Below, one piece after another: positions 12,101-22,872 of a DNA stretch of 64,000 nt (positions are counted from its first letter, which is position 1; every line of letters begins with the position of its first letter). Location: assembly GCA_009760855.2 (NCBI GenBank), contig WPIO01000001.1:14661501-14725500 (forward strand), written 5' to 3'. Made by a program: the position numbers and the translations under genes. Source of the stretch: Cristatella mucedo. Taxonomy: Eukaryota > Bryozoa > Phylactolaemata > Cristatellidae. The notes below the pieces were generated by a model that made no database searches, was not told the DNA's origin, and saw only the letters and a list, made by a program, of their open reading frames with translations.

Positions 12101-15100
12101 CTAGGATTTATTTATTATTTATTATTTAGTCGACGACCATGGGAAGCAATGCTGAATAGATAGGAGCCTAAAGGCACTAGTAGCATCTGAGCTCTCTTGG
12201 AGAACTGTATCCCCCAAGTAGATTACAGATAGAATGAAAAGCTCGGCACTCACGTCTTACATGTTTGCCTCCTTCCACAGAACCTCCTTAAGCAAAGGCC
12301 TTAATGTATTAATAGGCAAACAGATTTTATAATGCTGAAGAGCTCCAGAGACTATCCCGTAATAATAATAATACACTTGATAAAGCGCCTTCAGAGAACT
12401 CGATCTCTTTCTAGGCGCTTTAAGCGTCAGTTTATCTTGCTCGAGAATGGAATGTCTGATCAACAAATGGCAAATCTAAATAGCATCTGAAGAGGCACCG
12501 GGTACGAGTCGGGTGTGGCCACAGCTATGGGAAGAAAGTTCAGCCTGAACTAAAAGACATAAAGAGCACTACAAGTATTTAAGGAAAATGAGCCACCCAC
12601 ACACAAAGGTTTCTGTAGTCTTCTTTGTACTTACTGACGTTTCGTTTTTTGCATTTGAATATATTGTTGCTCAATTGTTTTCCAATTCAATATTCATTTT
12701 GAACTAGGAACGTGCATGCTTCGGCTACGTATGCAAATTAGCTAATTACCTCCCCATTATGACAGTCATTGCTGTACCGGCGTAGTAGCCATATAAATAC
12801 CATAGCAGGGACTCGGTATAAACGTGTCGTCAGTGACTTGGATAGATTTACTAACAGACTAACTACTAATAAACCTAGCTTGTTATAGGGGTAGATTATT
12901 ATTCCTATTACTAACGGTAACCAATAATGATACACACAATTACATGAATCTTTTCAGCAGCCTCGATGACCTTACCATTGATACAAGCCGTTAAGCTACT
13001 TATAGATTATTTGCTTCCAGTGGGCAGAAGGTGAGCCAGGAATCACACGCGCCTATAACCACAGATCTCTCAAAGTAGCATCTCCCATCAACCAAAGTAA
13101 AAATGGAAACGAGGCCCAACACCACAAACCTGACACGGTCGAAGCTTGTTGAAGCAAAGCCATTCTCTATAATAACCCAGAAGGCTTGTAAGAAGAAAAC
13201 TACCAACAGCAACACGGCATCTGTGACAATGCCATCTCTCGACTAGCCAACTTGTGGTTCTTGTCTCACATAAAAGGAGTGCAGGTAGCCTGCAGTACTG
13301 AAATTACCGGGAGATGGCAGCAGAGGCTAAAAGTGAAGGCCGTGTGGCCTAGAGGAATAAATTAGAATGCCTCAAGTGCACACATCACAAGCACTCTCAT
13401 ACCGAAGCAATTTTACACCCAGCCATCCTCCCTACATACTTCTTGCTCAGGGCGAAAGTTACCTCATCGAATTCGTTTGGCAACGGTGCAGCAACAGCAG
13501 CGGCATTAGCAGTGGTGGCCAACGTCAATGAGAAAGCCAAAGGTCCACCATCAGGATGGGCAATGCGATCAAGCCAGTTCCTAGCAGTGCCCGGCTTGGC
13601 AATGCCATCGGAGAGAGCAGAGGCGGACTCTGCTGCCACTACGGCTGCAGCTGGTACAGGTAGGTGAATGCTCTGGCTCAGCAACTCCCCCTCCTCACTG
13701 TCGTTGCTGCTGCTGCTGCCACCACCGTCATGCTGAGCTGCACAGCTGCCGTGGTCGAGTACGAATATCGGGGACATCGTACATGACTGCAGCTCATCTG
13801 GCGACTGATGCTGTAAATGCTGCTTCGCTGACACAGCACTAGATGCAGTAGCAGCGGACGCACCAAGGCGGCCAGCCCCAGCCTCCATTGCCTCTTCACC
13901 ATCGCCATCGTCATTGCGGCCGTAGCCACCTGTGGCAATGCTCGACAATGCCACGGGTTGGGCAGTCCAATCCCTGTCACGACTGCTGCCAGTGCCAGCG
14001 TGCGAGCACGGGTCCAGGTTTACCCGCTGACCGGCATCTGTAGATGACGAAGGAAGCAGCGCCTCCGGCTCACCAGCAGCAGCAGTCACTCGGAAGTGGT
14101 GGTCGGCGCCAGAAGAGGCGCTGCTCTCGCCATCAGCATCGCTGGTCACCGGCAATGCTGTGCCCGTCGGTGCAATGGTAGTCCCGAAAATGCAGGACGA
14201 CAGCTCACCTCCGTCTGCCTCACACGACCGCGCACGCCTGCCAGCTCTTGCCCGCCGCCTCTGTCGCTGCTGCTGCTGCGGTGGCGGCGCTGATGACTCG
14301 TGTCCTCCTGGTGCGCAAGGGCCGCTCAGGAGGTAAGCGCACGAGCCGCTAACTCCATTTCGAGAGGAGGAGCCGACAAAAAATGGCGACGACGTGCCGA
14401 AAGGAGTGCCACTTTGCAGGGCCTTGAACAAAGTCGCCTGCTTTTCTAACAGCTCGCTCTCCATCCGAGCCTGCAGCGCCTCCATCTTCTTTCTGTGCTC
14501 CTCGTACTGGGTCTGCATCTGTTGCTCAATCAACCGGGCAAGGGCATTGGCCATGGTGTTGTCGCATCCCTGAAGCAAGGCGAAGAACATCGCAGTCGTC
14601 AGCAGCCTGGGCAGCTACGGCGGAGGCAGCGGTGGTCACGACTGGCGGCTCGTCATCACGTTTGCGCTTGCAAGTGCAGGACAACAACTGCCCACCACCG
14701 AGCTGCACCGTGACAAACTAAGCCATCAGAAGCCACAGGGGCAAGTTTTGACCACCTTAAATGGTCGGCCAAACGTGCGGAAATGACAACCAAGGGGGTG
14801 TATAGATGACTTCGTTGACATCGCAAAAAGGTTTTCCTGGGCGAACTAACACACAGGCTTAAACTTTCAGCTGATACAATGCCATGCATCATCACTGTTC
14901 CTATGTGACAGAATGACCTGTGCCTCCATTTGCCCTTCTTGTTTTGTTGCACAAGCTCAACTGATAAGAAAATGGTAAAAACAAACGATGACTAAGGCCG
15001 AACCAATGATCAGACTTGAATATCACGAACGGAGCTATCAAGACTTGCAGTTTGCATTATGTCGACAAAAGAAAAAACGTTTCAAGTGGTCTCGGGATTT

Positions 15101-18067
15101 GAGATCAAGCCTCGAGCACATAGAGCACCAATCTTCATTAAAAAAAAGTAAGCTTATATAACAGCCTCATTTATATAGCAACAGTAGAGCCTTCACGGCT
15201 ATCACCATGCTTGCTGTGGGAAAAAGGGTAGCCTACTGCAGGACTCGAACCCATAACCTGGGTCATGAAGAGCATGCACCTTACCTCCTCGGCTAAGACC
15301 CAGGAACAAAATGTCCACTTGTAATAGCACCATGGAGGAAAGACCGGTTGATCATCACCTCCACAGATTTAGGGCAAGTGGCATAGTAGGTCCATCCGAG
15401 TATCAACATACTGCATACACACCACAGCTTTCAGCAACACTGCTTTGACATTAGCTTGGGCAAACCAATCAGAAAATGCTTACAACCCAAAGCAATGAGC
15501 CAAGTGAGGAAAGCGAATGTTGTTTTGCAAGATGCCTGCACGTGTCAAGTCATGTTTGTTTTGTCATGTGTATCAGCGAAGCTAATTTTATACATCTACA
15601 AAGACAAGTCGTGGCCAGAACATGGGAACTAGCGCATAACAGACTTTTTTCAAGCACTCTTAGTTGGCAAAGGACTGTCTAGAAATTACCACTCAACTAG
15701 ATGAAGAATGCTGAGCCTGAAGAAAACGGCAGTAGCACAAATTAAAGATAGTTGCATGCATATTTTCCAATTTTTGCTTGCACATTGTTTACCACTTCTT
15801 ATTGCATTCCTTTGCTAGGTGTGCATGACAGAGATCACTGCCTTAGTGGTTCCAGTTCCTTACCACTGCATCAGCTAACGGCCATGCCCTAGCTCTGTTA
15901 ACCATCCTTGCAAAGCTAGGTCTTCAAGCAAGATTTTTAATCTGAGAGAGCTGGCTCAACAAAACGAGCTGTTTCGATTTCCACAGCATGTCTGCAGGCA
16001 GCTGGCAGTGTACTGGTGTCCGCTGTGATTCCGAGACCCTACTCGGCTGGCAGTCTGCTTCAAGGCTGGCTAGAATTGTGGGAAACTAACCGTGGGGACT
16101 TAAGCTCGGATTGCTGGGCAACGTGCTCGCACGATGGGGATGGGGGACAGACAAAGCTACAGCATCACGGCAACTGACACATGAACTGTCTGCTAAAAGT
16201 ATTATGACTAGGCAGCCGGGGTAGCGTAGCACCAGAAACGTCATTGCTACACAGTTTTGTGCCATAAGTGTTGGTCTAGGGAGTGCAACAAAAGCAGTCT
16301 GCTGCATGCAGCCCCCACTAGACAGACTACTCAGCCATCTCTGAACTGCGTTCGATTGCCAAGAGTTACCAGTCGGTGCCGTGAGTAGGCAAATGTTACC
16401 TGCAGTGGTCTGTCTGGTAACTCAAGTACAGTCAAGGGATTCTAACTATCAAAACAGCTTTCTCTTATGAAATATCGCTGCATGAAACATAAACTGCAGG
16501 TAATATAAAGAAAGGTTCACAATGGGTGATTGTAGAAAGTCCACAGTAAGTAGGTGACAGGTGAGCAAAGTACACTTGCCACGGAGGTAGGCCGAGCTAC
16601 AGCTACGACTCGAGCAGTCCAACCAACGACTTCACCAGCAGCATTACCGAAACCGGTACCATGGTAGTTTTGCCAGCCTTGCCAACAGCAGGAACACGAC
16701 AATCGAGAAAAGGCAACCGACAGTTTTGCGAGCAATGCCAACAGCAGAAACAGGATAATAGAGAACAGGCAACAAAGCTGCTGCTGCAGTGAGGCAGTGC
16801 CCGAGGCATATTGGGCTGGCCTGCTCGAAACAGTCGCTCTGCATGCGATGAATAGTGCAGCTGCCATCGCCAAGGCACTAACAGCATTATTTATTAACGT
16901 GTATTATTTTCCTGTCCATCGACTCATCACCAGAGGAGACTCGGAACCCAAGAACGAAAGTATCATGCACAGTCGCCAAGTTTCAAGCAAGGCAGCAGAA
17001 ATTCTCTCAGCAAAGCAAGCAAGCCTCCGGGATGCACAACAAGCAAAGCAAAAGCCCGGGCCATTGCACCTGGCTAGCTTGCTGCGTGCGGCTCGGCAAT
17101 GGTGTTGTGGCAGTAACCTACCCTTCCCCCACCCGGAGGTCTGATGCTTGCTCGTGTGCGCAAACACACTGTGGCATACTGTGCATGGCCCCATGTCAGC
17201 TCCATGCACAGTGCCTATTCATCACATGCTGCACCAGAAGAGGGGCTGCTGCCAGGGCCTCTAGCAGTGACCTTCACAGAAATAGCTCATCGCTATGCAA
17301 AGTTGCCAGTAGATGGTTTGGTGGCAGGGTAACGCTGCCGAGACACTGCCACAGCAACCGGGGGCTCTAGCTCCTAGGTGGCCAACACATACATGCATCA
17401 GCTGAATCTGGCAATCATGCTAGTTAGCGAATGTACAAATGGAGTACCGCGTGGAAAGAGTCGGCCAAATGCAGAAGTCCAAGCAATGCTTCTGACCATT
17501 CTTGAGCACTGTTGGCTTTAGCCCGACAATTACTTTAATTATTCGACTTACCACCTAAAAAATCTGGGAAAAGTGGGAGCACCAAAAGCCAGCAAACTCA
17601 CAGCCTAACTCAACAAAAAAACTCAATAGACTGATTGCAACTTTTCTAATCTGCAGTGCCGAGGTGGCTTCTGGACTGCCACGGCCTGGACTAGCTGTGA
17701 CAAAGACTGAAAACACCGTTTAACGAACAGCAACCCACCAGCATGGCCCAGCGAGTCGCGCGTTGTCGAGCGCTGTTGAAGGGGTGGCCCCAAACAGCCG
17801 CAGGTATGGCTGAGGGCTCACACAGTCGCCGGCAAGCTCGGTGGCCGGAGCTTTTGCTGCGATGCGCTGCCTAGATCACAGCATCTGTCATACAACGCGT
17901 GCATACGAGAGCCGGCAGAGCGACTGTACCTGTACAGAAGCCGGCGTCAGAGGAGGATTAGTTTCCCCGGCTGCTGCTGGGTCACATGCCTCCCTGCACG
18001 AAGCAGCCACGGCTGCCGCCGGTGCCGCGGCTGCGACACCGGCGGCGCCGGGAATCCCTACATCCAT
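97..18067 (-). CDS. MPHOSPH9-like: MPHOSPH9-like centriolar coiled-coil protein (partial, spliced; 3' end off window)
   Basis: Reconstructed from minus-strand exons at 18067-17930, 14569-13463, 6730-6360 and 5206-5000, plus a probable exon at 151-97. Splice phases agree across the first four (0, 0, 2), giving about 607 residues before the last gap. Two places resemble vertebrate M-phase phosphoprotein 9: the start of the big exon (ALARLIEQQMQTQ..., an amphipathic helix rich in Gln and Glu), and the 5206-5000 exon, whose KHARQLANLRCYYEEEI stretch matches the family's KHAR-x3-LR-x-YYE-x-EI signature. In vertebrates this protein sits at the distal mother centriole and helps keep the CP110-CEP97 cap in place, restraining cilium formation; applying that role here is inference. 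The middle is low-complexity Ser/Ala/Gly/Gln sequence, so family identity rests mainly on the coiled coils. Exons encoding roughly 100 residues between 5000 and 151 were not found, and the 3' end lies left of position 1. Confidence 0.6.
481..715 (-). mobile_element. L2-like LINE, 3' end fragment
   Basis: (ATT)n followed, on the minus strand, by the common LINE 3' hairpin and 3' UTR (GCATGC-rich stretch). A 40-bp piece with 'gcatttaatatagcaccctc' is duplicated at the 3' end. Confidence 0.7.
1213..1318 (+). repeat. 18-bp minisatellite, about six units
   Basis: Unit acctgtcgcttcatcatc, with a few substitutions, repeats six times. In one frame it would read (CRFIIT)n, but no gene context supports translation. 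Confidence 0.9.
3105..4125 (-). mobile_element. L2-like LINE, 5'-truncated, about 1 kb
   Basis: Minus-strand copy with (ATT)n tail, hairpin, 3' UTR and decayed C-terminal polymerase region (PKAWNSHP near 3440; SQAKHSTTRFSES near 3530), extending to a DDKTN-type segment near 4030. Several frameshifts and stops make it a pseudogene. Confidence 0.8.
5000..5206 (-). CDS. MPHOSPH9-like: MPHOSPH9-like, conserved coiled-coil exon
   Basis: The acceptor is ttttttgctgCAG; the donor CAG|GTGAGA lies at 4999-4994 inside a GA repeat. The exon is 207 nt, phase 2 to 2. It encodes LRLSLRQKHARQLANLR followed by a YYEEEI segment and a leucine/glutamate heptad region ending LLDEELARAY. The KHAR...LR.YYE.EI block is the best family match in the gene and the main reason for the name. 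The (GA)n directly after the donor is worth noting for splicing variability. Confidence 0.7.
5550..5702 (+). mobile_element. SINE-B copy (tRNA-like head, LINE-like tail)
   Basis: It starts 'gctggtttgatccagcggttaa', has a B-box-like 'gtcgtgggctcaagccc', and ends in the hairpin tail 'gagattaagttctcttgggc' followed by AT-rich DNA. It sits in the intron between the 6360 and 5206 exons. Confidence 0.7.
5714..5860 (-). mobile_element. SINE-A copy, reverse, diverged
   Basis: Read on the minus strand it has the B-box-like 'aggttgtgggtttgagtcc' and the family 3' region, directly beside SINE-B in the opposite orientation. Confidence 0.5.
6360..6730 (-). CDS. MPHOSPH9-like: MPHOSPH9-like, Ser/Ala-rich exon
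   Basis: The acceptor is tctctgttgatcgaCAG; the donor is CAG|GTAGCT at 6359-6354. The exon is 371 nt, phase 0 in and phase 2 out, so it joins the 13463 exon upstream and the 5206 exon downstream without a frame break. It encodes a Ser/Ala/Gly-rich linker ending in an acidic stretch (TPDEEDDLST) directly before the coiled-coil exon. There is no recognisable domain; the call rests on phase continuity and the preserved open frame. Confidence 0.55.
8250..8348 (+). mobile_element. LINE/SINE 3' tail, degraded
   Basis: Diverged 'agaaagagatttagctatcttagggtgct' tail ending in 'tttattattg'. It directly abuts the hAT-like element and supplies its target site. Confidence 0.4.
8665..8684. repeat. Perfect 20-bp palindrome
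   Basis: AATTTAGCGATCGCTAAATT reads the same on both strands. It lies just outside the LINE fragment inside the hAT-like element. Confidence 0.9.
8693..9052 (-). pseudogene. L2-like LINE reverse-transcriptase fragment
   Basis: An open stretch of 119 codons reads SPLDPIPTVL, then ITNIINMSLASGRVP-like sequence, VVRPLLKK, NYRPVSLLPFLSKTLERVV. These are the N-terminal RT blocks of the CR1/L2 group. It is an internal fragment without endonuclease or YADD, nested in the hAT-like element. Confidence 0.85.
9056..9186 (+). mobile_element. SINE-B copy, diverged
   Basis: It has 'gcccagggattaggtgctc', a tRNA-like 'ggttgcaggctcgagcac', the 'cgtaaagcacat' junction and a decayed 3' tail ending in ATTATATT. 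Confidence 0.5.
10434..10597 (+). repeat. 85-bp tandem duplication
   Basis: Two near-identical copies (starting 'ccaacag(t/c)cgacat' at 10441 and 10526, ending 'gcgatggagggt') of otherwise unique sequence. Confidence 0.9.
11941..12128 (+). mobile_element. SINE-A copy (tRNA-derived)
   Basis: Head TGGCACACTAG matches a Pol III A box and GGTTCGATTCC is a perfect B box, 50-60 bp apart. A unique body follows ('gccactgcaagcagtggtgat', a small hairpin) with 'agccgtaaaggctcttctgt' and a TTTA-rich tail. Confidence 0.85.
12360..12424 (-). mobile_element. LINE 3' hairpin fragment
   Basis: 'ataataatacacttgataaagcgcc' with the paired 'ggcgctttaa' arm; only the LINE tail is present. Confidence 0.7.
12430..13462. 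other. Intron sequence without recognised features
   Basis: AT-rich; no repeat family or exon recognised between the LINE tail and the large exon. Confidence 0.4.
13463..14569 (-). CDS. MPHOSPH9-like: MPHOSPH9-like, large exon: coiled coil plus low-complexity region
   Basis: The acceptor is a strong pyrimidine tract ending CTTCAG just before GGA TGC GAC; the donor is GAG|GTAACT. The exon holds exactly 369 codons, phase 0 to 0. The first 50 or so residues form an uninterrupted amphipathic helix (ALARLIEQQ... through HRKKMEALQ), comparable with the N-terminal coiled coil of MPHOSPH9. A Pro/Gln run (APPPQQQQRQRRR) and a basic patch follow, then long Ser/Gly/Ala-rich sequence with (CAG)/(CTG) triplet runs. 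The reading frame is open throughout, which is unusual for noncoding DNA of this composition only in its length. Such low-complexity regions diverge fast, so homology is claimed only for the helical start. Confidence 0.65.
14570..17929. other. MPHOSPH9-like first coding intron
   Basis: Apart from the reverse SINE-A at 15.2 kb, nothing recognisable. The open frames near 16.6-17.3 kb on both strands lack motifs or splice support. Confidence 0.4.
15161..15303 (-). mobile_element. SINE-A copy, reverse
   Basis: On the minus strand it shows the B box 'gggttcgagtcc', the 'gtgatagccgtgaaggctct' body and the 3' 'aaatgaggctgtt'. Confidence 0.7.
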
Positions 18068-18450
18068 ATGCAGTATACTATACTGGAAAAAACGTAAAAA
18101 AGTTCACTCAGAGACGAGGGAGGTGGCGCAGGCATCTTAGACTGCAAAAATGCGTTAGTGCATAGGGGAAGGTTGACAGCAGAATTACAGTGAGCGACAG
18201 CACGTGCGTACACATAACTCTTACGCGCCTAGCTAGTCTGCGATATACTACGGGCTGTGCTTTTCGCATATCTGAATACAACCGGCTAAGCCAATACCGA
18301 ACCCGAGCGCCATAACGCGAGCGGCAGCTCGGGAGTTGCAGTCAACCCCGTAGTACCGGCGGCGGGCGCAGCGACGCCGCCGGTGGGCGGCTTTGTGCAG
18401 CTTATGCACAAATCGGCAGCGACTGCGGCGAGTCCTTTCAAAAAATAGCG
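17760..18450. promoter_or_regulatory. CpG-rich island at MPHOSPH9-like 5' end
   Basis: Local CpG density is high (GCC/CGG-rich at 17.99-18.05 and 18.30-18.43 kb), and the predicted first coding exon lies inside it on the minus strand. Promoter function is inferred. Confidence 0.4.
17930..18067 (-). CDS. MPHOSPH9-like: MPHOSPH9-like, first coding exon (predicted)
   Basis: An ATG at 18067-18065 opens 46 codons rich in Ala and Pro (MDVGIPGAAG... ending PASVQ), followed by a CAG|GTACAG donor at phase 0. This matches the phase of the next recognisable exon (14569). The exon lies in a local CpG-rich island. There is no similarity to the family at this end, so the start is a prediction based on phase, island and open frame. 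Another 5' exon is possible. Confidence 0.45.
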
Positions 18451-19770
18451 TCAGTCGCCATAACTAAGCGCCAGTTTTCACCTGTCATTTAGACATGCTT
18501 AGTCTGCAGTCGGCGGACAAAGCAACAACCCGACCTCCGCAGTCGGCTCGCTGTACCGATTCTGAAAAGTTCCCAGTCGAGCCCCGGACCTCGGTATCGA
18601 TCGCTTACGTATGTCCGCTATTTTTACTTGCGCTTAGCGCTGCTTCGATGTCGGTTAATTCAGCGTCTATGAAAATAAGATGACTAAGACCCGCCACAGT
18701 TTGGACAAGTATACAGTCGGCCGTCCGACACCGCATGAGTTGGCGATCCAAAATTCACGAGACGCATCTCTAACCAAGGAGGCTAAGAGCTAGCTAGCTC
18801 TCTGTAGTGGAAAACGCCAGTCTCGACCCCCGACGGTTGAAACACCGCGCTTCGTGGTGACGTCGTCGCAATACAAATGTTCTTTTGTACAATCTCATCC
18901 TAAAGATTCCAACGGGTCTTTAAAAATACTTGACGCACTACAAGCGTGAAAGTACACTCAGCATCCTAGGTGTCATTTGGCCGAAACTGTCGTTAGTTCA
19001 CCGAGAGGGTGGTTTCAAGCGACCGCAAAAAAAGACCGCACGGCGTCTTAAAAGACCGCACAGAGTCTTAAAGCTCCCCGCCTAGTGCACCGAACCGTCT
19101 AAGGCTGGCAGAGAAGTTCACAAAATCGGCGACCAATTGCAGCGGTCTTTTACGGCAAGCACGGCCACGACAGAACTAACGGACGGTCGTACTCGTCGTA
19201 ATGCTACGCGGCGGCGCCTGTTTGGTGGCGCCGTCTCCTTTGCGAACTGCGTAATGCCTTCCAACCAGCGGACCCAGCCAATCCAGCTACCGGCGAGCGG
19301 AAGCCTTGTGTGAGATTTTCGGAGCTCGCCTTGGCATCGGAAGATTTGCTTTTATTGCTCCGACTAAGAACAACTTGCCTGCATACGCGATTAATCATCG
19401 GGACTGCTAATTAATCGAGCTCCTCCGTCGTGTATAATGAAGAACTATCATCACTGCACTCACTCATGGGCGTGGCCGAATTTGGCCCATCAGAGGCCAT
19501 ACCCTGCCGCTCCCAGGGGCGGCTAATCCCCTGAAAGTGAAGTGGCATGTCCGGCCACTTCGCCGCCAGGCACGCCCCTTTAAGGCCGGTCCTAGGAGCT
19601 AGGCCCGATGCCCCCACCCCTATCCGACGCCCTTGGCGTGCAGCTGCATTGCTACTATGAGAGTGCAAATGCTACCTAAGTAAACTGGAAGATCGGATGG
19701 TCCACAGAGATGTTTCTAAAAATCTAGGAAAACCGCTTGTGCCTGTGCATCGTTTGGGCATGTTTCCTTT
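18451..19770. other. Upstream region of MPHOSPH9-like gene, unassigned
   Basis: Mixed composition. Minus-strand open stretches at 19204-19398 and 19411-19668 (the latter ending SDDSSSLYTTEELD) have no recognised family and no clear donor, so they are not called as exons. Confidence 0.3.
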
Positions 19771-19774
19771 ACAG

Positions 19775-19860
19775 TACACGTAAAGTGCCTAGAAAGAGAT
19801 TAAGTTCACTGCGGGAGCTGTACAAATGTGAAATGTATTATTATTTCTGTTATTATTACA
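19775..19860 (+). mobile_element. LINE/SINE 3' tail
   Basis: 'aaagtgcctagaaagagatt' with the complementary arm and a run of ATT repeats. Confidence 0.65.
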
Positions 19861-20079
19861 TTCGCGTTGCCACAAGTTGCCCTTTTCGGAGGCGATGTTG
19901 AGCTCGTGTGTCAACTCAGGGGTCCTTTACAAAAGTGCACAGTAGTTAATCACGAGACTTCCTAGCAATAATAAAGTCGAACGAAGCTTCTTTCTTTAGG
20001 GGGACAGATTCTTGGGATTTCAGGCTCAAAACAGAGATTATCAGCTATGTAGGTGAATAACTGCTTTACACTTGTACCC

Positions 20080-20760
20080 AGGCTGGGTTCGGTTGGCTGG
20101 GACCAGGCGGCTGTAATGAGGGTCACCGGCTAGGCCGGGGTCGGACCTATGCATTGCCGGATGTGTGGTGACGAGTGGTCACCGGGGCTCTTGGGTAAGG
20201 GAAGTTGGCCAAGTAAGTCGTGGTGTTGGAGGCTTCCGGTCTCGCCGAGTTATGCACCTGGATTCGCGCAGGCGTGCTCCGGCGATGCTGCCACGCACGC
20301 AAGGGAACGAGTACCCAAGGCCCGAGCGGAGCTGGATAGCTCTCTCGTTGTTGACTTGTATATTCCGCGTTCCCCGTGTAGCGTGTTCGTGACCTCTCCC
20401 CCCCCGTGTGTTGGCGTCCTTCGGTGGAAGCTTACGACTGTGGTAGTTGTCGACTCGGACTAGCCAAGCAGTTACTCAGCCAGCCGGGTTTTGCACGGCG
20501 TACGCTCGTACTGTTGGATTCGGAGTCGGTACAACGACAGGACTGCAGAAGCCGACTGACCCCCAACTTACACGTTTGTTCGCGCTTGATGCGTTGTCTT
20601 GCGCCCCCATAGTGTACTATGTATAGGACCCTCCCTGTAGACTTGTTTAGTAACCCTGTTGTTGTTGGCGCATGCGTTATTACAAAGAGGTTTACCCTGA
20701 CGGCCGTTCGTCTTACCCTAGCTCGGCGGCATGGCGAGCGGCAGCATGGCCGGAGTATGG
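20080..20760. other. GC-rich block, unassigned
   Basis: A CpG-containing block with short plus-strand open frames but no motif, repeat ends or splice pattern that I recognise. It could be an unannotated LTR or a promoter island. Confidence 0.3.
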
Positions 20761-22560
20761 CGGGAATTAGCCTCTGACACCTGGAACTTGGTTACACACT
20801 CGCCAAGATTTTTATGCAGATTCGTATGACAACTTCGATCTGAGGAGTCCGGAGATTTTGCCTTCCAACAGCGAGACCTCAACTACAGGACTTCTCTTCC
20901 TGCGAGAACATTAAGTCTTAAAAGTGATAGTGGAATAGGCTGAGGAATAAATAAGGACAAAAGCATACAACGTGCATTAACGGCTATTACTACAGCTTGG
21001 AGTGGGCAGTAAATGATCGCCCACTTCAGGACTCGCGCACAATCTGTTCGGTGCATAGTGAAAGTGAAGTGTACCATCACGTTCTACGAAGGAATCGGCT
21101 TCAGAAATTTAAGCACTATAAAACATGTAAGGTTGCAGAGCGACTGGAAACCACTTCGGTCGCTACTGCTTCTAGTTACGTTCTGTAAGTCAAGGATGCA
21201 AGGGAGATCTGACTGGAATTCATGGGCTTCATGACCCGCCCAGCAGGCGATTCCGTCTGTCCTATTCGCAGGCCCAGATACAGTCATTTTAACAGAGTTT
21301 GGAGTCTCGCTGGTTGCACACTCACCACGTCACCAGCTCAAGCTGCCTTCGCTCGTCAGCCACGAAATCTTCCTGGTCCCTAGGCAGCTGGCAGCTAGCG
21401 CGAGTCGTGTACAGGTTGACAGCTATTGCTGCTTAGCTCGCACCGCAGAATGAAATGTCACTTCACCACCACTTCACCAGGAAAGAGCCATTCCTAGTAG
21501 GGTTACGGGCCTTCAGCACGTCAAATGCGTTAAAAGAAGGTTAATTTGTATGCTTACTTTAGCGAGAATAGGTTCTTAGTGTTCGATGGAGGTTGCAGGA
21601 GCGTACAGGCTACCCCGTGCTGACCAGTGTACTCGATCAGCTGAACAAATACTCTGCGTTCGGTGCGATGCGGTTAAATTTAGATCGAGTTCATCACCAA
21701 GGAAGAAGATGGGGAGGCGGAAACTGAGAGACCATTACACGATGGACTGCGTTTCAGGGAATTAGCACATAAGAGAAGAGATAGCTCAAAGCTCCGCTGT
21801 AAAAAAACTCAAGAGAAATGCTGACTCAACACTCTCTGCAAAAATGGCTTAGAATACAACATCCTCGAACTCAAGTCTCTTGGACCGTCGTCCTATTATT
21901 GCAGCAGCACTTTTCGTGTTTTTATGCCTATTCTTTAGATTAAGAGAGACCAGTTCGCAAGAATCTCAACTGCATTAAAATCATTGCTAATTGATCGCCT
22001 AGGCTTAGTCCGCTGGCTGCAATGCATGCCACTGGCGTTTATAGGTGATTCTTTCAATCTTCGCCGCGTGTAAACGTATCACTCATAAGACTTTCCCATC
22101 AGAGTTATCGGGTCTGTTGTGTGAGTCATTTTAATGTGAAAAAGTAGTAAAGACAAGAACAATTCTGTCATACATTGGTAGGACGCTCTATTCATTGGCG
22201 GAATCAATCATTGGTGTAGCAGTAGCTGGAAACTAAAGTAATGGCTTCAACAGTTAGCCCAGCTAAAAAATCTGTCAGCACCACGAAAGCAGTTGCTTGT
22301 GTAATCAGGAGGCCCTTAGTCACTGCAGCTGACCTACTCGATTGCAGAACAGTAGGTGACTTCCTAGTAAGTGGTTAAGCACTCGATGCAGCTTCAGAAA
22401 TGTCATTGGCGAGATTTGGTTGGAATACCTATACTAAATTTAAAGCAATGACGAGTGCAAGAACATATGAAACGTCCAACTGCGACCACTTTTGTTTAGC
22501 ACCACCAATAGCTAATAGTCCAGTTTCAACCAGAACCAGTCAATAGAAAACAGCCTAACA
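20760..22560. other. Intergenic sequence, nothing recognised
   Basis: No gene motif or known repeat family seen on either strand. Confidence 0.4.
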
Positions 22561-22714
22561 ACGCTTGAACAACGTCAAACTTCCACGGACGCTCGCTGCG
22601 CCAACACACCAACACTCTCCCCCTCATTCATGTCGTAGCTCCCTCCGAATCTCGCAGGCCGTTGGCGCTCAGTCGCCCCAAGCTTCTGCCGCTTGTGTGA
22701 CGTTGCCTCCGGCC

Positions 22715-22872
22715 GCTCCTGCACCATCGTCTACGGCCGCTCGGCGAGCACCTCACATGCTTCCTCAACGGGCGTCTCGCTCGGCTCCTCAGCGAGTGCA
22801 TTTCAAACTTCTAGCCGCCGTCTCGCTCACATCCGCCGTCTTCTCACGAACGACCGGCGCCAACTCGCTGGC
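22715..22872 (+). repeat. Left arm of a GC-rich inverted repeat
   Basis: 'ctacggccgctcggcgagca' through 'ttctcacgaacgaccggcgcc' is the reverse complement, with scattered differences, of 23735-23905. The arms flank about 0.86 kb. Confidence 0.75.

Larger units (their letters stand above)
6731..13462. other. MPHOSPH9-like intron with repeats
   Basis: A 6.7-kb intron of the minus-strand gene. It holds a hAT-like element, LINE and SINE pieces and local duplications listed separately. At 6.84-8.2 kb and 9.86-10.4 kb I see no recognisable feature. Confidence 0.5.

Noticed and set aside
11941-12128. Possible tRNA gene from A and B boxes
   Set aside because: No cloverleaf, and the same sequence recurs with an identical non-tRNA body, so it is a SINE.
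17841-18140. 99-codon plus-strand frame rich in Ala
   Set aside because: Better explained as the complement of the minus-strand MPHOSPH9-like first exon, which has a donor in the right phase.
19411-19668. Minus-strand 85-codon frame ending EELD as an exon
   Set aside because: No usable donor before its stop and no family similarity.
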